Assembly: GCA_964036195.1 (NCBI GenBank)
Contig: CAXIWS010000707.1
Location: 45,464-109,463, forward strand
Length of the DNA stretch: 64,000 bases
From: Sphaerolaimus hirsutus
Lineage: Eukaryota; Nematoda; Chromadorea; Monhysterida; Sphaerolaimidae
Reading direction: 5' to 3'
Positions within the stretch are counted from its first letter, which is position 1, and the number at the start of each line of letters is the position of its first letter. Positions 54,324 to 63,150 of this stretch are shown here, one piece after another. A program made the translations under genes and the position numbers. The notes beneath the pieces are model-generated. The model was not told where the DNA came from. It saw only the letters and a list, made by a program, of their open reading frames with translations, and made no database searches.

Positions 54324-54673
54324 TACAAAATTTTTGAAACTGCTTTGATAAGTAATCTCATCAAATGCAATGACGCGTGTCTTATAAGTAACTTTCTAAC
54401 CCTTTTTATAGATTGACAAGCTGCTAATAACTTGATAATGGGTAAAAAATATTCTAATGAACCTTTAACTGATGTTGTAAACATCTTTTTTAATTCACTG
54501 TTATTTATCACATTATAGCATATATCTAAAATTGAACATATCACATCTTTACTAGTTTTTTTCAAAAAGCGCTTTAATTTGGAATCACTATCTTTTGCAA
54601 CCATTTTTTCCAATTTTCTTTGACATTTTTTCACTCTAGGGACTACCCTTTCAGTTCCAGATGCCGTCGTCAT
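54323..54673 (-). CDS. Small helical basic protein
   Basis: 116 residues, predicted all-helical, Lys-rich at the start. The end (IIKLLAACQSIKRVRKLLIRH and a further Leu/Ile helix) resembles short helical open frames I recall near structural genes in Polintons and related viruses, but this is only a resemblance. Overlaps both neighbours by 1-4 bases, so translation may be coupled or messages separate. Confidence 0.55.
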   Translation of the reverse strand: MTTASGTERVVPRVKKCQRKLEKMVAKDSDSKLKRFLKKTSKDVICSILDICYNVINNSELKKMFTTSVKGSLEYFLPIIKLLAACQSIKRVRKLLIRHASLHLMRLLIKAVSKIL

Positions 54674-55473
54674 TTTTGTGACACTGTAAAATAATTTTCA
54701 CTATTTTCTCCCAAATTGCTGGCTGCAATGTCGTATATTATTTGGTGACCTCCTTCTCCTTCCTGGAATATATTTGCTCTAGCCTGTAAAATTGGGTTTG
54801 AATTTTGAAATGAAACCATTAAATACCCATACGGGTTTTGAATCGCATCGATATAAGCTTGTATAAATCGTCTCTTTTGTTCAGATCGACCAAACCAGCT
54901 TGAGCCAAGATTTTGAATAACGTGTTCAGTTGGGTACCTAAATAATACTAAATATGAACAATTTCTCCTAATCACTTTTGAACTATGATCCAAAAAAGGA
55001 TCATGCGATTGTATTAATACTATTAATTTTTGACTGTGACTAACCGTATTAGTAATAAGTCTGTTTGTGTACCATCTCGGCAATACTAATTGCATGTCAT
55101 CAAATACAACAATTTGGGCCAAATTTGAATCTTCCAATGATGTTAAAGATGGTACTTTGTTTCTCTCCAATATTTCCACTTTATCTGGGTATTGACTTGT
55201 CAATTTCTGGTAAACTGGGTGATTATATTGATTGCTGCCGGAACATATCAAAACTTTATCTGGTAGGGAGTCCAAATTTAGTGATCCATCCAAAGCGGCT
55301 TGTACGAATTTTAAACAAAAATTACTTTTTCCCGATTTACTAGGACCAATAATTAAATATGATTGACCGTAATTAGCAAACTGAACGTCATTTTCATTGA
55401 AATATCTATCACCCATTATAATGCGGTAATTTTCCAGAATACCCCCACGGAATTGAATATGGTCTGTCTCCAA
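54670..55473 (-). CDS. A32-like (FtsK/HerA) genome packaging ATPase
   Basis: 267 residues. Walker A GPSKSGKS at 43-50, Walker B IVVFDD at 121-126, then a sensor-like LIVLIQSHD. Length and spacing fit the Polinton/poxvirus A32-type ATPase that pumps DNA into the capsid. The gene overlaps the 3' end of the polymerase by 65 bases in another frame. Confidence 0.9.
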   Translation of the reverse strand: METDHIQFRGGILENYRIIMGDRYFNENDVQFANYGQSYLIIGPSKSGKSNFCLKFVQAALDGSLNLDSLPDKVLICSGSNQYNHPVYQKLTSQYPDKVEILERNKVPSLTSLEDSNLAQIVVFDDMQLVLPRWYTNRLITNTVSHSQKLIVLIQSHDPFLDHSSKVIRRNCSYLVLFRYPTEHVIQNLGSSWFGRSEQKRRFIQAYIDAIQNPYGYLMVSFQNSNPILQARANIFQEGEGGHQIIYDIAASNLGENSENYFTVSQK

Positions 55474-58400
55474 ACCAATAATGATACCGTTTTTTCAATT
55501 GAAAATGAACCTTCTTATTCACTGTACTGGTCGTAATCGATGTCAAACTAGGGTTATTTCTAAATTGAAGATTTTGAGTATTTAATGAATATGGTGCACA
55601 CAATTGTGGTGAGAAATATGAAATCAACTGTTTTTTTAGTTCATTACTCTGTAATAAATACTTATTTATAGATGTCATTCTCACCCCTTTTGCCTTTAAA
55701 ACTGTATATGCATTGTTCGGGTCAATTTTTTTCCTATATGTCATTGAATAAAACTTATTTGCTATACCTATGAATTCACTCACAAATTCTTCATCTAAAA
55801 CTTCTGAACTCAATTCACCTAAAAAACCTGGATTGGTTTTAGGGTGAACAAAACCACTAGAATTATTAGCCACATAATAACATGAATCTGTATCAGAATA
55901 TAACAATTGATTATAAGAAAACTGTTCCAATAATCGTTGTAAAATTGAACGAGAATAACTAGTAATATATAACGCTAAAATTAAACATGAATTGGTTGAA
56001 TTTTGTGCATATTCATTAGCGGTTTTTACTTTCACTCGAGCTACATTTTCATTCATTATGAAAATTTCATCAACTTCATTTACTGGCGAAAATACGATAT
56101 TCATAAACTTTGTAGGGTCCTTAATAAATACATATTTAGACTTTTGAGTGTTCAAACCCAACTGTCCATATGAACTATTGAGTAACAATTTACATACCTT
56201 AGTTTTTGCTGAATTTTCTTCAAATTTATCAGGATCTAAATAACATTTCTCTATATATTGAAATTTTTTACAAAAATCCAATTTTTCTTGGTAATTTTTA
56301 AAATTATGCTTGGCTGATAAAACTTTTAATGAAAAAATTTTATCTATAAATGTACTGAAAACACCTTCTGTAGGTGACTCTGGAGTCCATTGAGATACAT
56401 TATCATAAATTAATGCTTCATATACTTGCACAATTACATAATTTCTTTCCAGCGCCATATTTAAGCAATTTACAGACCAAGTTCCAAACATTTTTCTTTG
56501 TTTATTTGTACATGTGCAAACATATGAGCCGTCTGGTGGGGGTAATTTTTGTTTACCCGTCACATATTTTTTTGCGCAATTATAACACAATGTATAAACT
56601 GAAAAATCACCAATCTTAGTTGGGAGACACGGAAGTAATAAATTACTTGGCGGTAAAATATCCAATTGCAAAACACCAGCTGTAAATGGTAATTTTTTCC
56701 CAGTATACCCTGTTAAAAATTTGAGCTCTTCCTGTGACATTACTCTTGGTGCCATAATTGGCATAGGAAACTTTTTCATAGCTGCAGGGTACATTGAAAC
56801 AATATCTATAGCATTTATTGTATTGTCTTGATTAAATTTTAGTGGTAAATTATCACAGAATAAGTTACCGTTAGGGTTTGTACTAGCAAAACAGTTGAAA
56901 AGCTCTGTTCTGCCCCCAAAAAAAGCATCCCTCATATTAAGAGGTGGTCTAACCTTAGTTGCATTAAAAAAATTTGCAAATTTTTGACTGTTACGCCTCA
57001 GTCTATCTATATCACATGTCCACCAGGCTTCAACTCGCTTACCTGTAACATGTTCAATCATACTTATCCTCCGCATTGTATTATCGTAATTTTCTTTGTG
57101 TGTTAAATGGGACTGCCTAAATTTACCATGTCTATGTGATTCAAAACAACGATTACAGCCGTGCACTGCACACCCTAAAAATTCTCGATAAAAGTCTACA
57201 TCTTTTTTTTCAGCGTCTTTATACACCACACAGTCAATTTTAAAATTTCTATAAACATTTGTTTGATAATCAAAACACGTAACGACTTTTTCTCCACCTT
57301 GGGACCTCGAATATTGAATATATGGATTTTGATAATATTTTGATATTGCTACAATGCTTTTCAGAGCCCAAATTGATTGATTATCATTGACACTAAAACT
57401 ATTATGTGGTGGAATATGAACTATAGTTGACGTATCCAAATGTTGAGACTTCCATATAAAATTAGCTAATGAACTAAGACTTTTGGAATTTAAATGGGGG
57501 ATTATTTTAAAAATATCAAAAATTTCTTTAGAAAATTTACAAAATGCCTCTTGCAATACTAAAACATCTGATTTTATATATTCGTAACATTCTTTTTTAA
57601 TGTCAAATTCTCTCATTTTATTTGATTCATACCACTCCATGAATTTTTTCTTATCCTCACCCTTCATATTATCTACATCATAAAATTTAACTTCTGGTAA
57701 AGACTCATATTTTTCAAATAAATTGTGTTCCGTGATTATACCATGTGGGAAATTACCTTTCCTAACCTGACAATTAAATGCCTTACCAACTTGACTCAAA
57801 CTCATTGGGAAATATTTTAATGAACACTGAAAACTTATTTTACTATTCAACCGCATATAAAAAATCCTACGAGCATTAGACAATAAAACATTGGGAATTT
57901 GACCATTTTTTATAAAAATTGAAAGAATCTCACACAGATCAAAGCTCAAATTATGAGCAATAACCATTAAATTTGTATGTCTTTTGTGGTCCATTAAAAA
58001 GTAGTAAAAATCTCTAATAGCATTTAATCCATAAAAAAATTGGGTACACATTTCGCATGTGTCACACGCATTTTTATCAAAAAAACATTTGTTACATCTT
58101 TTTACGCAATAAACGGCATATGTTGAATGCACCTTCCGTACCACAGTTGTCTTGTCTGCGGTACCCCAATGTTGTTCCATCTCTGAGGTGGTTTTTTGAA
58201 AAGTTTCAGTATCATAAAATATTATTTCAAATTTTCTACCTGGATTCCTATATTCATATGGAATTGGTTTCTGAAAAAAACATTCAAATTGATGCTCTCT
58301 AAAAGATTTTTCTCTCGGTACATACTGTTTACAATAAGTACATTTAGTAAAACCACAATTTTCATGATTTTGTGATAAAATTATTTTTTTGTTGCATGTA

Positions 58401-59881
58401 AGACAAAACTGAACACATTGACACACAGTCAACGGTTGACAATTTTTATCCTCCTCCAACTTTTGTATATCCCCATCATTCACCGCATTCTCCTCATCTG
58501 AAGTTTCTGGGTCACATATTTTGGTAATAAAATAGTTTGATTTATCTGGATAGAAATTTTTTAAATGATTTTCATAGCATGAATTACTGTAAAATGACCT
58601 ATTACATGATCTACATAATATCGTATTTTTTCCTTTATCTATAGGGCAAATTTTTGAGGCGAAACACATGGGGCAAGCTGATTTTGCGCATCTACATGAT
58701 ATATTTCTATTAAAAATTATTTTATTACAACAGTCTGTTACACGGTAACAATTTGCCAAAGTACTAATTGATCTAATGAGAATAACGTGTTCATTATCAT
58801 GTAATAAATCAATCCAGGCAATTTTCTTACTACTTGTACCGTAAGGTGATTCTTCATGGGTAAGCTCAATGCCCCCATCTTGAATAGTCCAAACTCTAAC
58901 CCCATATATAATTTGTTTTGAAACAGGTGGAAATTTATTTATTGCTTTGGTTAAAATTTTTACATTGTGAATTAAATCAACCCTGTGTCTAATATAATTG
59001 AAAATGTTTGTAGAGAAATCAATAAAAGCATTTACATCTTTTTCAAGTAGAGCATATTCACCCCTTTTATTTCTCCTTTTATATCTTTTGAAATAATTTA
59101 TTTTTCTGCAAGCTACCGCTATCAAATTTTGACGTCCCATGAAAATACAAGTGGCTAAACACTGATCCCTGAGTGAATAAATTTCAGGAGGGTTGTATAA
59201 TGCACGTGTATGATACATGATTTTACCTTGAATGTCTGGTAAAAATTTCGTTAATGAATTAAATCCCTTTGCAATCATATTCTGCTTTTCTACAGTTGTA
59301 ATATTAACTGAAAATCCATTTAATAAATTATCATATTCTAATCCTGCAGATTGAAAAATCATTTCGACCCTATTCAATATAGATGCAATTGAAACATGTT
59401 GTATATGAGTAATTTTAGATAAAATGTAACCGCGGTCAAAACTTTTGGACATTACTTTGATACCAATGTACAATTTTTTATTTTCGTCATCATCTTTGTC
59501 AGAGAAAAAATCCATATAAACCCTTTCCAAACATTTGGCTAAAATGTATTCCAAAAAAGTAATAGGGTCTTTTATCACATCTTGTAAATTTTCAGCAAAA
59601 GAAACATTATATACATAATAATTAGTGTAAAATTTACCATTTTTTTCTAACCATGGTTCTTCAATTTTATACAAACTTTTCCATTCAGGTTCAGAATTTT
59701 CAATTTCTCTTATGCCATCTTTAAGATGTTCATAATGTTTATTCAAAGTTACCTCCTCTGTAGTTTCTTTGTACTCAATTTCATCTTCATTTAACTCCTC
59801 TGAAGAAAACTCTACAGACCCATTGTCTGCTTCTGGTGGGGGGCTGTCAACCAGCTTGTATTGTTGCTCCTGCTCATCCAT
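55409..59881 (-). CDS. POLB: Family B DNA polymerase (protein-primed type)
   Basis: 1490 residues. Residues about 370-550 hold a large Cys/His cluster (CRCAKSACPMCF, CRSCNRSFYSNSC, CTYCKQYV) suggesting zinc fingers. Exonuclease motifs follow: FYDTETF near 555, AHNLSFDL near 647 and YIKSDVLVLQ near 770. Polymerase motifs are DIVSMYPAAM near 1025, LLLNSSYGQLG near 1233 and LLYSDTDSCYY near 1329. All catalytic acids are present and the frame is open throughout, so the enzyme looks functional. It would copy the linear element, probably from a terminal protein; none was identified. A TATA box (59921-59927) and the DR2 array lie upstream. Confidence 0.95.
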   Translation of the reverse strand: MDEQEQQYKLVDSPPPEADNGSVEFSSEELNEDEIEYKETTEEVTLNKHYEHLKDGIREIENSEPEWKSLYKIEEPWLEKNGKFYTNYYVYNVSFAENLQDVIKDPITFLEYILAKCLERVYMDFFSDKDDDENKKLYIGIKVMSKSFDRGYILSKITHIQHVSIASILNRVEMIFQSAGLEYDNLLNGFSVNITTVEKQNMIAKGFNSLTKFLPDIQGKIMYHTRALYNPPEIYSLRDQCLATCIFMGRQNLIAVACRKINYFKRYKRRNKRGEYALLEKDVNAFIDFSTNIFNYIRHRVDLIHNVKILTKAINKFPPVSKQIIYGVRVWTIQDGGIELTHEESPYGTSSKKIAWIDLLHDNEHVILIRSISTLANCYRVTDCCNKIIFNRNISCRCAKSACPMCFASKICPIDKGKNTILCRSCNRSFYSNSCYENHLKNFYPDKSNYFITKICDPETSDEENAVNDGDIQKLEEDKNCQPLTVCQCVQFCLTCNKKIILSQNHENCGFTKCTYCKQYVPREKSFREHQFECFFQKPIPYEYRNPGRKFEIIFYDTETFQKTTSEMEQHWGTADKTTVVRKVHSTYAVYCVKRCNKCFFDKNACDTCEMCTQFFYGLNAIRDFYYFLMDHKRHTNLMVIAHNLSFDLCEILSIFIKNGQIPNVLLSNARRIFYMRLNSKISFQCSLKYFPMSLSQVGKAFNCQVRKGNFPHGIITEHNLFEKYESLPEVKFYDVDNMKGEDKKKFMEWYESNKMREFDIKKECYEYIKSDVLVLQEAFCKFSKEIFDIFKIIPHLNSKSLSSLANFIWKSQHLDTSTIVHIPPHNSFSVNDNQSIWALKSIVAISKYYQNPYIQYSRSQGGEKVVTCFDYQTNVYRNFKIDCVVYKDAEKKDVDFYREFLGCAVHGCNRCFESHRHGKFRQSHLTHKENYDNTMRRISMIEHVTGKRVEAWWTCDIDRLRRNSQKFANFFNATKVRPPLNMRDAFFGGRTELFNCFASTNPNGNLFCDNLPLKFNQDNTINAIDIVSMYPAAMKKFPMPIMAPRVMSQEELKFLTGYTGKKLPFTAGVLQLDILPPSNLLLPCLPTKIGDFSVYTLCYNCAKKYVTGKQKLPPPDGSYVCTCTNKQRKMFGTWSVNCLNMALERNYVIVQVYEALIYDNVSQWTPESPTEGVFSTFIDKIFSLKVLSAKHNFKNYQEKLDFCKKFQYIEKCYLDPDKFEENSAKTKVCKLLLNSSYGQLGLNTQKSKYVFIKDPTKFMNIVFSPVNEVDEIFIMNENVARVKVKTANEYAQNSTNSCLILALYITSYSRSILQRLLEQFSYNQLLYSDTDSCYYVANNSSGFVHPKTNPGFLGELSSEVLDEEFVSEFIGIANKFYSMTYRKKIDPNNAYTVLKAKGVRMTSINKYLLQSNELKKQLISYFSPQLCAPYSLNTQNLQFRNNPSLTSITTSTVNKKVHFQLKKRYHYWFGDRPYSIPWGYSGKLPHYNG

Positions 59882-60330
59882 ATTTTGCGTTTGATGGTTT
59901 CATTGTGGTGAGGAGGTGTGTTTTATACCTCTGAATATAGGTCATCATGTTGCGAGTGGTTGTTTGATTTTTAGGTCAGTAGGTCACTGTCTAGGTTACT
60001 GGGTCACTTTCTAGGTTAGTAGGTCGCTATATAGGTCACTGGGTCATTGATGAAACTACTGGCGTTGAAAAATTCTATATATAAGGAGCTCAAATTTTTT
60101 AAATGTCATCACTTGAATCAATCTGAAACCGCTACCGAAAAAACACACCTGCTCACCTGACTGCCTGACCACCCGCTCACCTGACCACCCGCTCACCTGA
60201 CCACCCGCTCACCTGACCACCCGCTCACCTAACCACCCGCTCACCTAAATACAGACAATTAAGGTACAGTTACATTTTACCAATTATAACATCGGGATAA
60301 AATTAGAGTGGAAATATTTTTGACACAGAT
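59882..60330. promoter_or_regulatory. Divergent promoter with DR2 AGGTCA array (right)
   Basis: Between the polymerase (minus) and the first plus-strand gene. At 59936-60055 lie repeated half-sites: AGGTCAGTAGGTCACT, GGGTCACT, AGGTCACTGGGTCA, mostly with 2-bp spacing, the same motif as at 47140-47385 in inverted orientation. TATA boxes: TATAAAA on the minus strand at 59921-59927, about 40 bases before the polymerase ATG, and TATATATAAG on the plus strand at 60076-60085. Confidence 0.8.
60164..60250 (+). repeat. 16-bp tandem repeat in the leader of the plus-strand operon-like block
   Basis: About five copies of acccgctcacctgacc between the TATA box and the first ATG at 60331, so it is probably in the 5' leader. 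Role unknown. Confidence 0.8.
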
Positions 60331-60696
60331 ATGGGGCAATCACTGCAAAGACAATTAAACTCGCGTGAAAAACTACAAGCAAATATTACCAAAAGAATAT
60401 TGCAGAAAAATCAAGACAAGTATTTTTATATAGTATCTGTAATGTTTGTGCCAGGAGTACATGCTACATCTAAACATAATATCAAAAACATTCAAAAATT
60501 TTATAACATTGAGTTGGAACATCTCATTGATGAAAGCCCACCAAAATGGGCTTCTTGTAAAGAAATTTTTGACTCTTACGAGGCAGCGTCAGAGTATATG
60601 AAAAGTAAGCCGATGGACTTGAGTGATTCTTTACATAGATTTCACTGCATATATAAATTACAATTTAAAGGAGTTACAGTTGATTACATTAATTAA
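60331..60696 (+). CDS. Unknown protein, plus-strand gene 1
   Basis: 121 residues; MGQSLQRQLNSREK at the start could be a myristoylation-like MGxxx signal. The body is mixed helix and strand with FYIVSVMFVPGVH and PPKWASCKEIFDSYE. No family was recognised. First of four closely spaced, intronless, AT-rich genes transcribed away from the polymerase. Confidence 0.65.
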   Translation: MGQSLQRQLNSREKLQANITKRILQKNQDKYFYIVSVMFVPGVHATSKHNIKNIQKFYNIELEHLIDESPPKWASCKEIFDSYEAASEYMKSKPMDLSDSLHRFHCIYKLQFKGVTVDYIN

Positions 60697-60718
60697 GTCC
60701 ATATTTGTCTTTATAGAT

Positions 60719-61093
60719 ATGCCTACTACTACCAATAAAAAAGGAAAAATAATGAGAGATTTGAAAAGATTTATCAATTCACATCATGAAATCAGTGACA
60801 AGTACGAAGGATTTTTAATAGAAATAAAATGGGATGACATTATTGATCTAGATACATCTGAACGTACAAAAATATTTGACAAATGGGTCAAAAATCATAA
60901 AACAGTAAAATTCAATACAAAATCATGTGCTATAAATTACATGTGTAGACGGTTGGCAGATAAAAAAGAGGATAATAATGATGTTGAAACATATTTAATA
61001 TTAAGTCAATATGTTCGAAAGAGTATAGATGTAATTAAAGTAAGTGAATGTGAGGAATACAAATATATGGTTGAAGATAATGTAACAACTTAA
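60719..61093 (+). CDS. Unknown protein, plus-strand gene 2
   Basis: 124 residues from ATG 60719 (the frame is open from 60623 but overlaps gene 1). Lys-rich start, then GFLIEIKWDDIIDLDTSE and a helical middle with CAINYMCRRLADKK. It has the same size as gene 1 and a similar order of strand then helix, but no clear sequence match. Function unknown. Confidence 0.65.
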   Translation: MPTTTNKKGKIMRDLKRFINSHHEISDKYEGFLIEIKWDDIIDLDTSERTKIFDKWVKNHKTVKFNTKSCAINYMCRRLADKKEDNNDVETYLILSQYVRKSIDVIKVSECEEYKYMVEDNVTT

Positions 61094-61096
61094 ATT

Positions 61097-61630
61097 ATGC
61101 AGATGAAAATTGTGAGGCAATCTATGAGAATTGGGTCAATAATGAAAAAAAGATATTTTAAGCAAAAATGGAGTGTAACGAAATACAGCACTTGTTTTGA
61201 TCATAAAGCTATAAGTAATGAAAATTTTATATCCAATATTGATTCCTTTTCTGGTGATAATAAAATAACAATGAATTTCGATGATAAAGTTGCACTAAAC
61301 ACGCCTATTTTATTATTATTGGGTCAATTAGCTACTATACGATTCATTCCATTGAACATATTTTCTTACTTGGTGAAAAAATTAAATGTTAATCTGACAT
61401 TAAAAACTTTTATAAAACCACTTTCTAAAAATGATTCATTTCATTTTATAATTCATAGGCAACATCAACTCACTTTGATTGAGGAATATGCTGACCAAAA
61501 TTCTACACGTGACATTTTTCGTTATTTCACAATATGGTTAAATGGGATAAATTTATGCCATTATTTAACTGATGTAAAACATGCTGGTAAATTGTCAATT
61601 AAAAATCGACAACATTTCAGATATGGATAA
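61097..61630 (+). CDS. Unknown protein, plus-strand gene 3 (paralogue of gene 4)
   Basis: 177 residues. The second half, with FIPLNIFSYLVKKLN and IFRYFTIWLNGINLCHYLTD, lines up with gene 4 (IVPLNFSKLFNLLE and IARYTLWLNDNNLNYFCYHV) in order and spacing, so the two look like an old tandem duplication. Starts three bases after gene 2 ends and overlaps gene 4 by 8 bases. Confidence 0.65.
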   Translation: MQMKIVRQSMRIGSIMKKRYFKQKWSVTKYSTCFDHKAISNENFISNIDSFSGDNKITMNFDDKVALNTPILLLLGQLATIRFIPLNIFSYLVKKLNVNLTLKTFIKPLSKNDSFHFIIHRQHQLTLIEEYADQNSTRDIFRYFTIWLNGINLCHYLTDVKHAGKLSIKNRQHFRYG

Positions 61631-62231
61631 AAATGTGAAACCTTTCAAAGGATTTACTGTAGGAATCTACAATTTACCAATTGTTCCTGTCAACATGCAC
61701 GTATCATATGTAGATAATGTGATATTTTCACTCAATAAAGATAGATATAGTCATTTATATAAAAAACATTATATTGATTTTGTATTTTCTCGTGATGTTA
61801 CAATAAAAAGACTTTTAAAAGAATTGGAGAATCGTAATATTGTACCTCTAAACTTTTCAAAACTTTTCAACTTATTAGAAAGTAGTGGTCACATTGACCG
61901 ACCCATAGAAATCGCAACAGGTACAATTTATTGCGGGCCCGATTTGACATTAGAAAAATTCCTGAATGAGATAAATAAAAATAAAATACATTTCACTATT
62001 TTTATACAAACTGCTTGTGATAAAATGATAAATTTGACTAACAGAAATCTATACACAATTGCTCGATACACGCTTTGGTTGAATGACAACAATTTGAATT
62101 ATTTTTGCTATCATGTAAATGATAATTTAATTGATAGATTGAATGATCACTCTTGCCGTAAATTTGACCCCACATACGATGGTATATTTACTATCATACA
62201 TGACTTGACAAATTTTATACAATTTGAATAA
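61623..62231 (+). CDS. Unknown protein, plus-strand gene 4 (paralogue of gene 3)
   Basis: 202 residues from ATG 61623. N-terminal GFTVGIYNLPIVPVNMH, then a region similar to gene 3 ending in TLWLNDNNLNYFCYHVND. The TAA stop overlaps AATAAA (62227-62232), a good poly(A) signal. No family was recognised. It is the last gene on the right side of the element. Confidence 0.65.
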   Translation: MDKNVKPFKGFTVGIYNLPIVPVNMHVSYVDNVIFSLNKDRYSHLYKKHYIDFVFSRDVTIKRLLKELENRNIVPLNFSKLFNLLESSGHIDRPIEIATGTIYCGPDLTLEKFLNEINKNKIHFTIFIQTACDKMINLTNRNLYTIARYTLWLNDNNLNYFCYHVNDNLIDRLNDHSCRKFDPTYDGIFTIIHDLTNFIQFE

Positions 62232-63150
62232 AACATTTCAATTATAATGGAATACAATAAATATTTGATTACTTGAATGATGCATTAAATCAAAAACTAT
62301 ACACACAAAACAAATGGAACCACATCCCGTTGTTGGCACAAATACCGTGACGAAGTGGGTTTTTTTTGGCTGGGTGCCAAGAGGTTCGTCTACTGGTGGT
62401 TCCACCTGGAAATGGTGGTACCTGTTTGTTGGTATACACTACTCTTAGCACCAGGTATTTTGCAATTTTTTGCGTGCAAGCACGCAATTTCACATGCCCA
62501 TTACCTTTGGTGGTTGTTTTCATTGGTTTTGAATTATTATTAGTGTGAAAGCTTCCATTTGTCCATGCTATTGTGTCATAATAAGCCGTGATATGTTAGT
62601 GTAGTGTATAATACCCAGTCAAAGTACAGTGTGAAAAATCACTGCTAATAGATTAGCCTTCTATTGTTATGTAATTTAAACACTATTCAATAGCCTACTT
62701 CACTTGAAGTCACGAATGTTCAACAAAAGCCAATATATGTGATAAGTCAACATAAAACAAATATTTTTGACAGAAATCACTACTTACAATGATATCCCAG
62801 GGCTCCACAGTCATTCTATGTCTATGTAAACACCTTCCCGGACAAGTTCACCACCCATTTTTTTATTTCACTTTGAATGCAATATCTCCGTCCATGGGGG
62901 TGTTATAAAGCTGAAACTTTGTATATGAGTCAGTCCACGAGTCAATAGCCACTCCAGGAACAAACCCTGGACACCGATAAAAAAAAGAAAATTGCAAAAA
63001 TGGTCCTAAGGTACTCCAATGGGTCCAGTGAGTTGTGAAATACATGTAAAATTTTCATTCCTATATATTGCATATAATTGAAAGTGAATATTTCCAAAAT
63101 TGGGCATTTCTGACATTATTCGCTGTTGGGCACTTGCCTATAAAAATATA
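62232..63150. other. Right flank: dispersed repeat, no gene
   Basis: From about 62440 to 62830 the sequence matches the repeat at 26810-27160 (caggtattttgcaa, gcaatttcacat, ttttcattggtttt). Between 62233 and 62440 I searched for a Polinton terminal inverted repeat against 40.6-46 kb and saw none. Confidence 0.6.

Noticed and set aside
58057..58302. Plus-strand frames inside the polymerase gene
   Set aside because: Shadows of the coding strand with no independent signal.
62233..62440. Terminal inverted repeat of the Polinton
   Set aside because: I compared this stretch by eye with 40.6-41.6 kb and 45-46 kb in inverted orientation and saw no match; a dot plot is needed to settle it.
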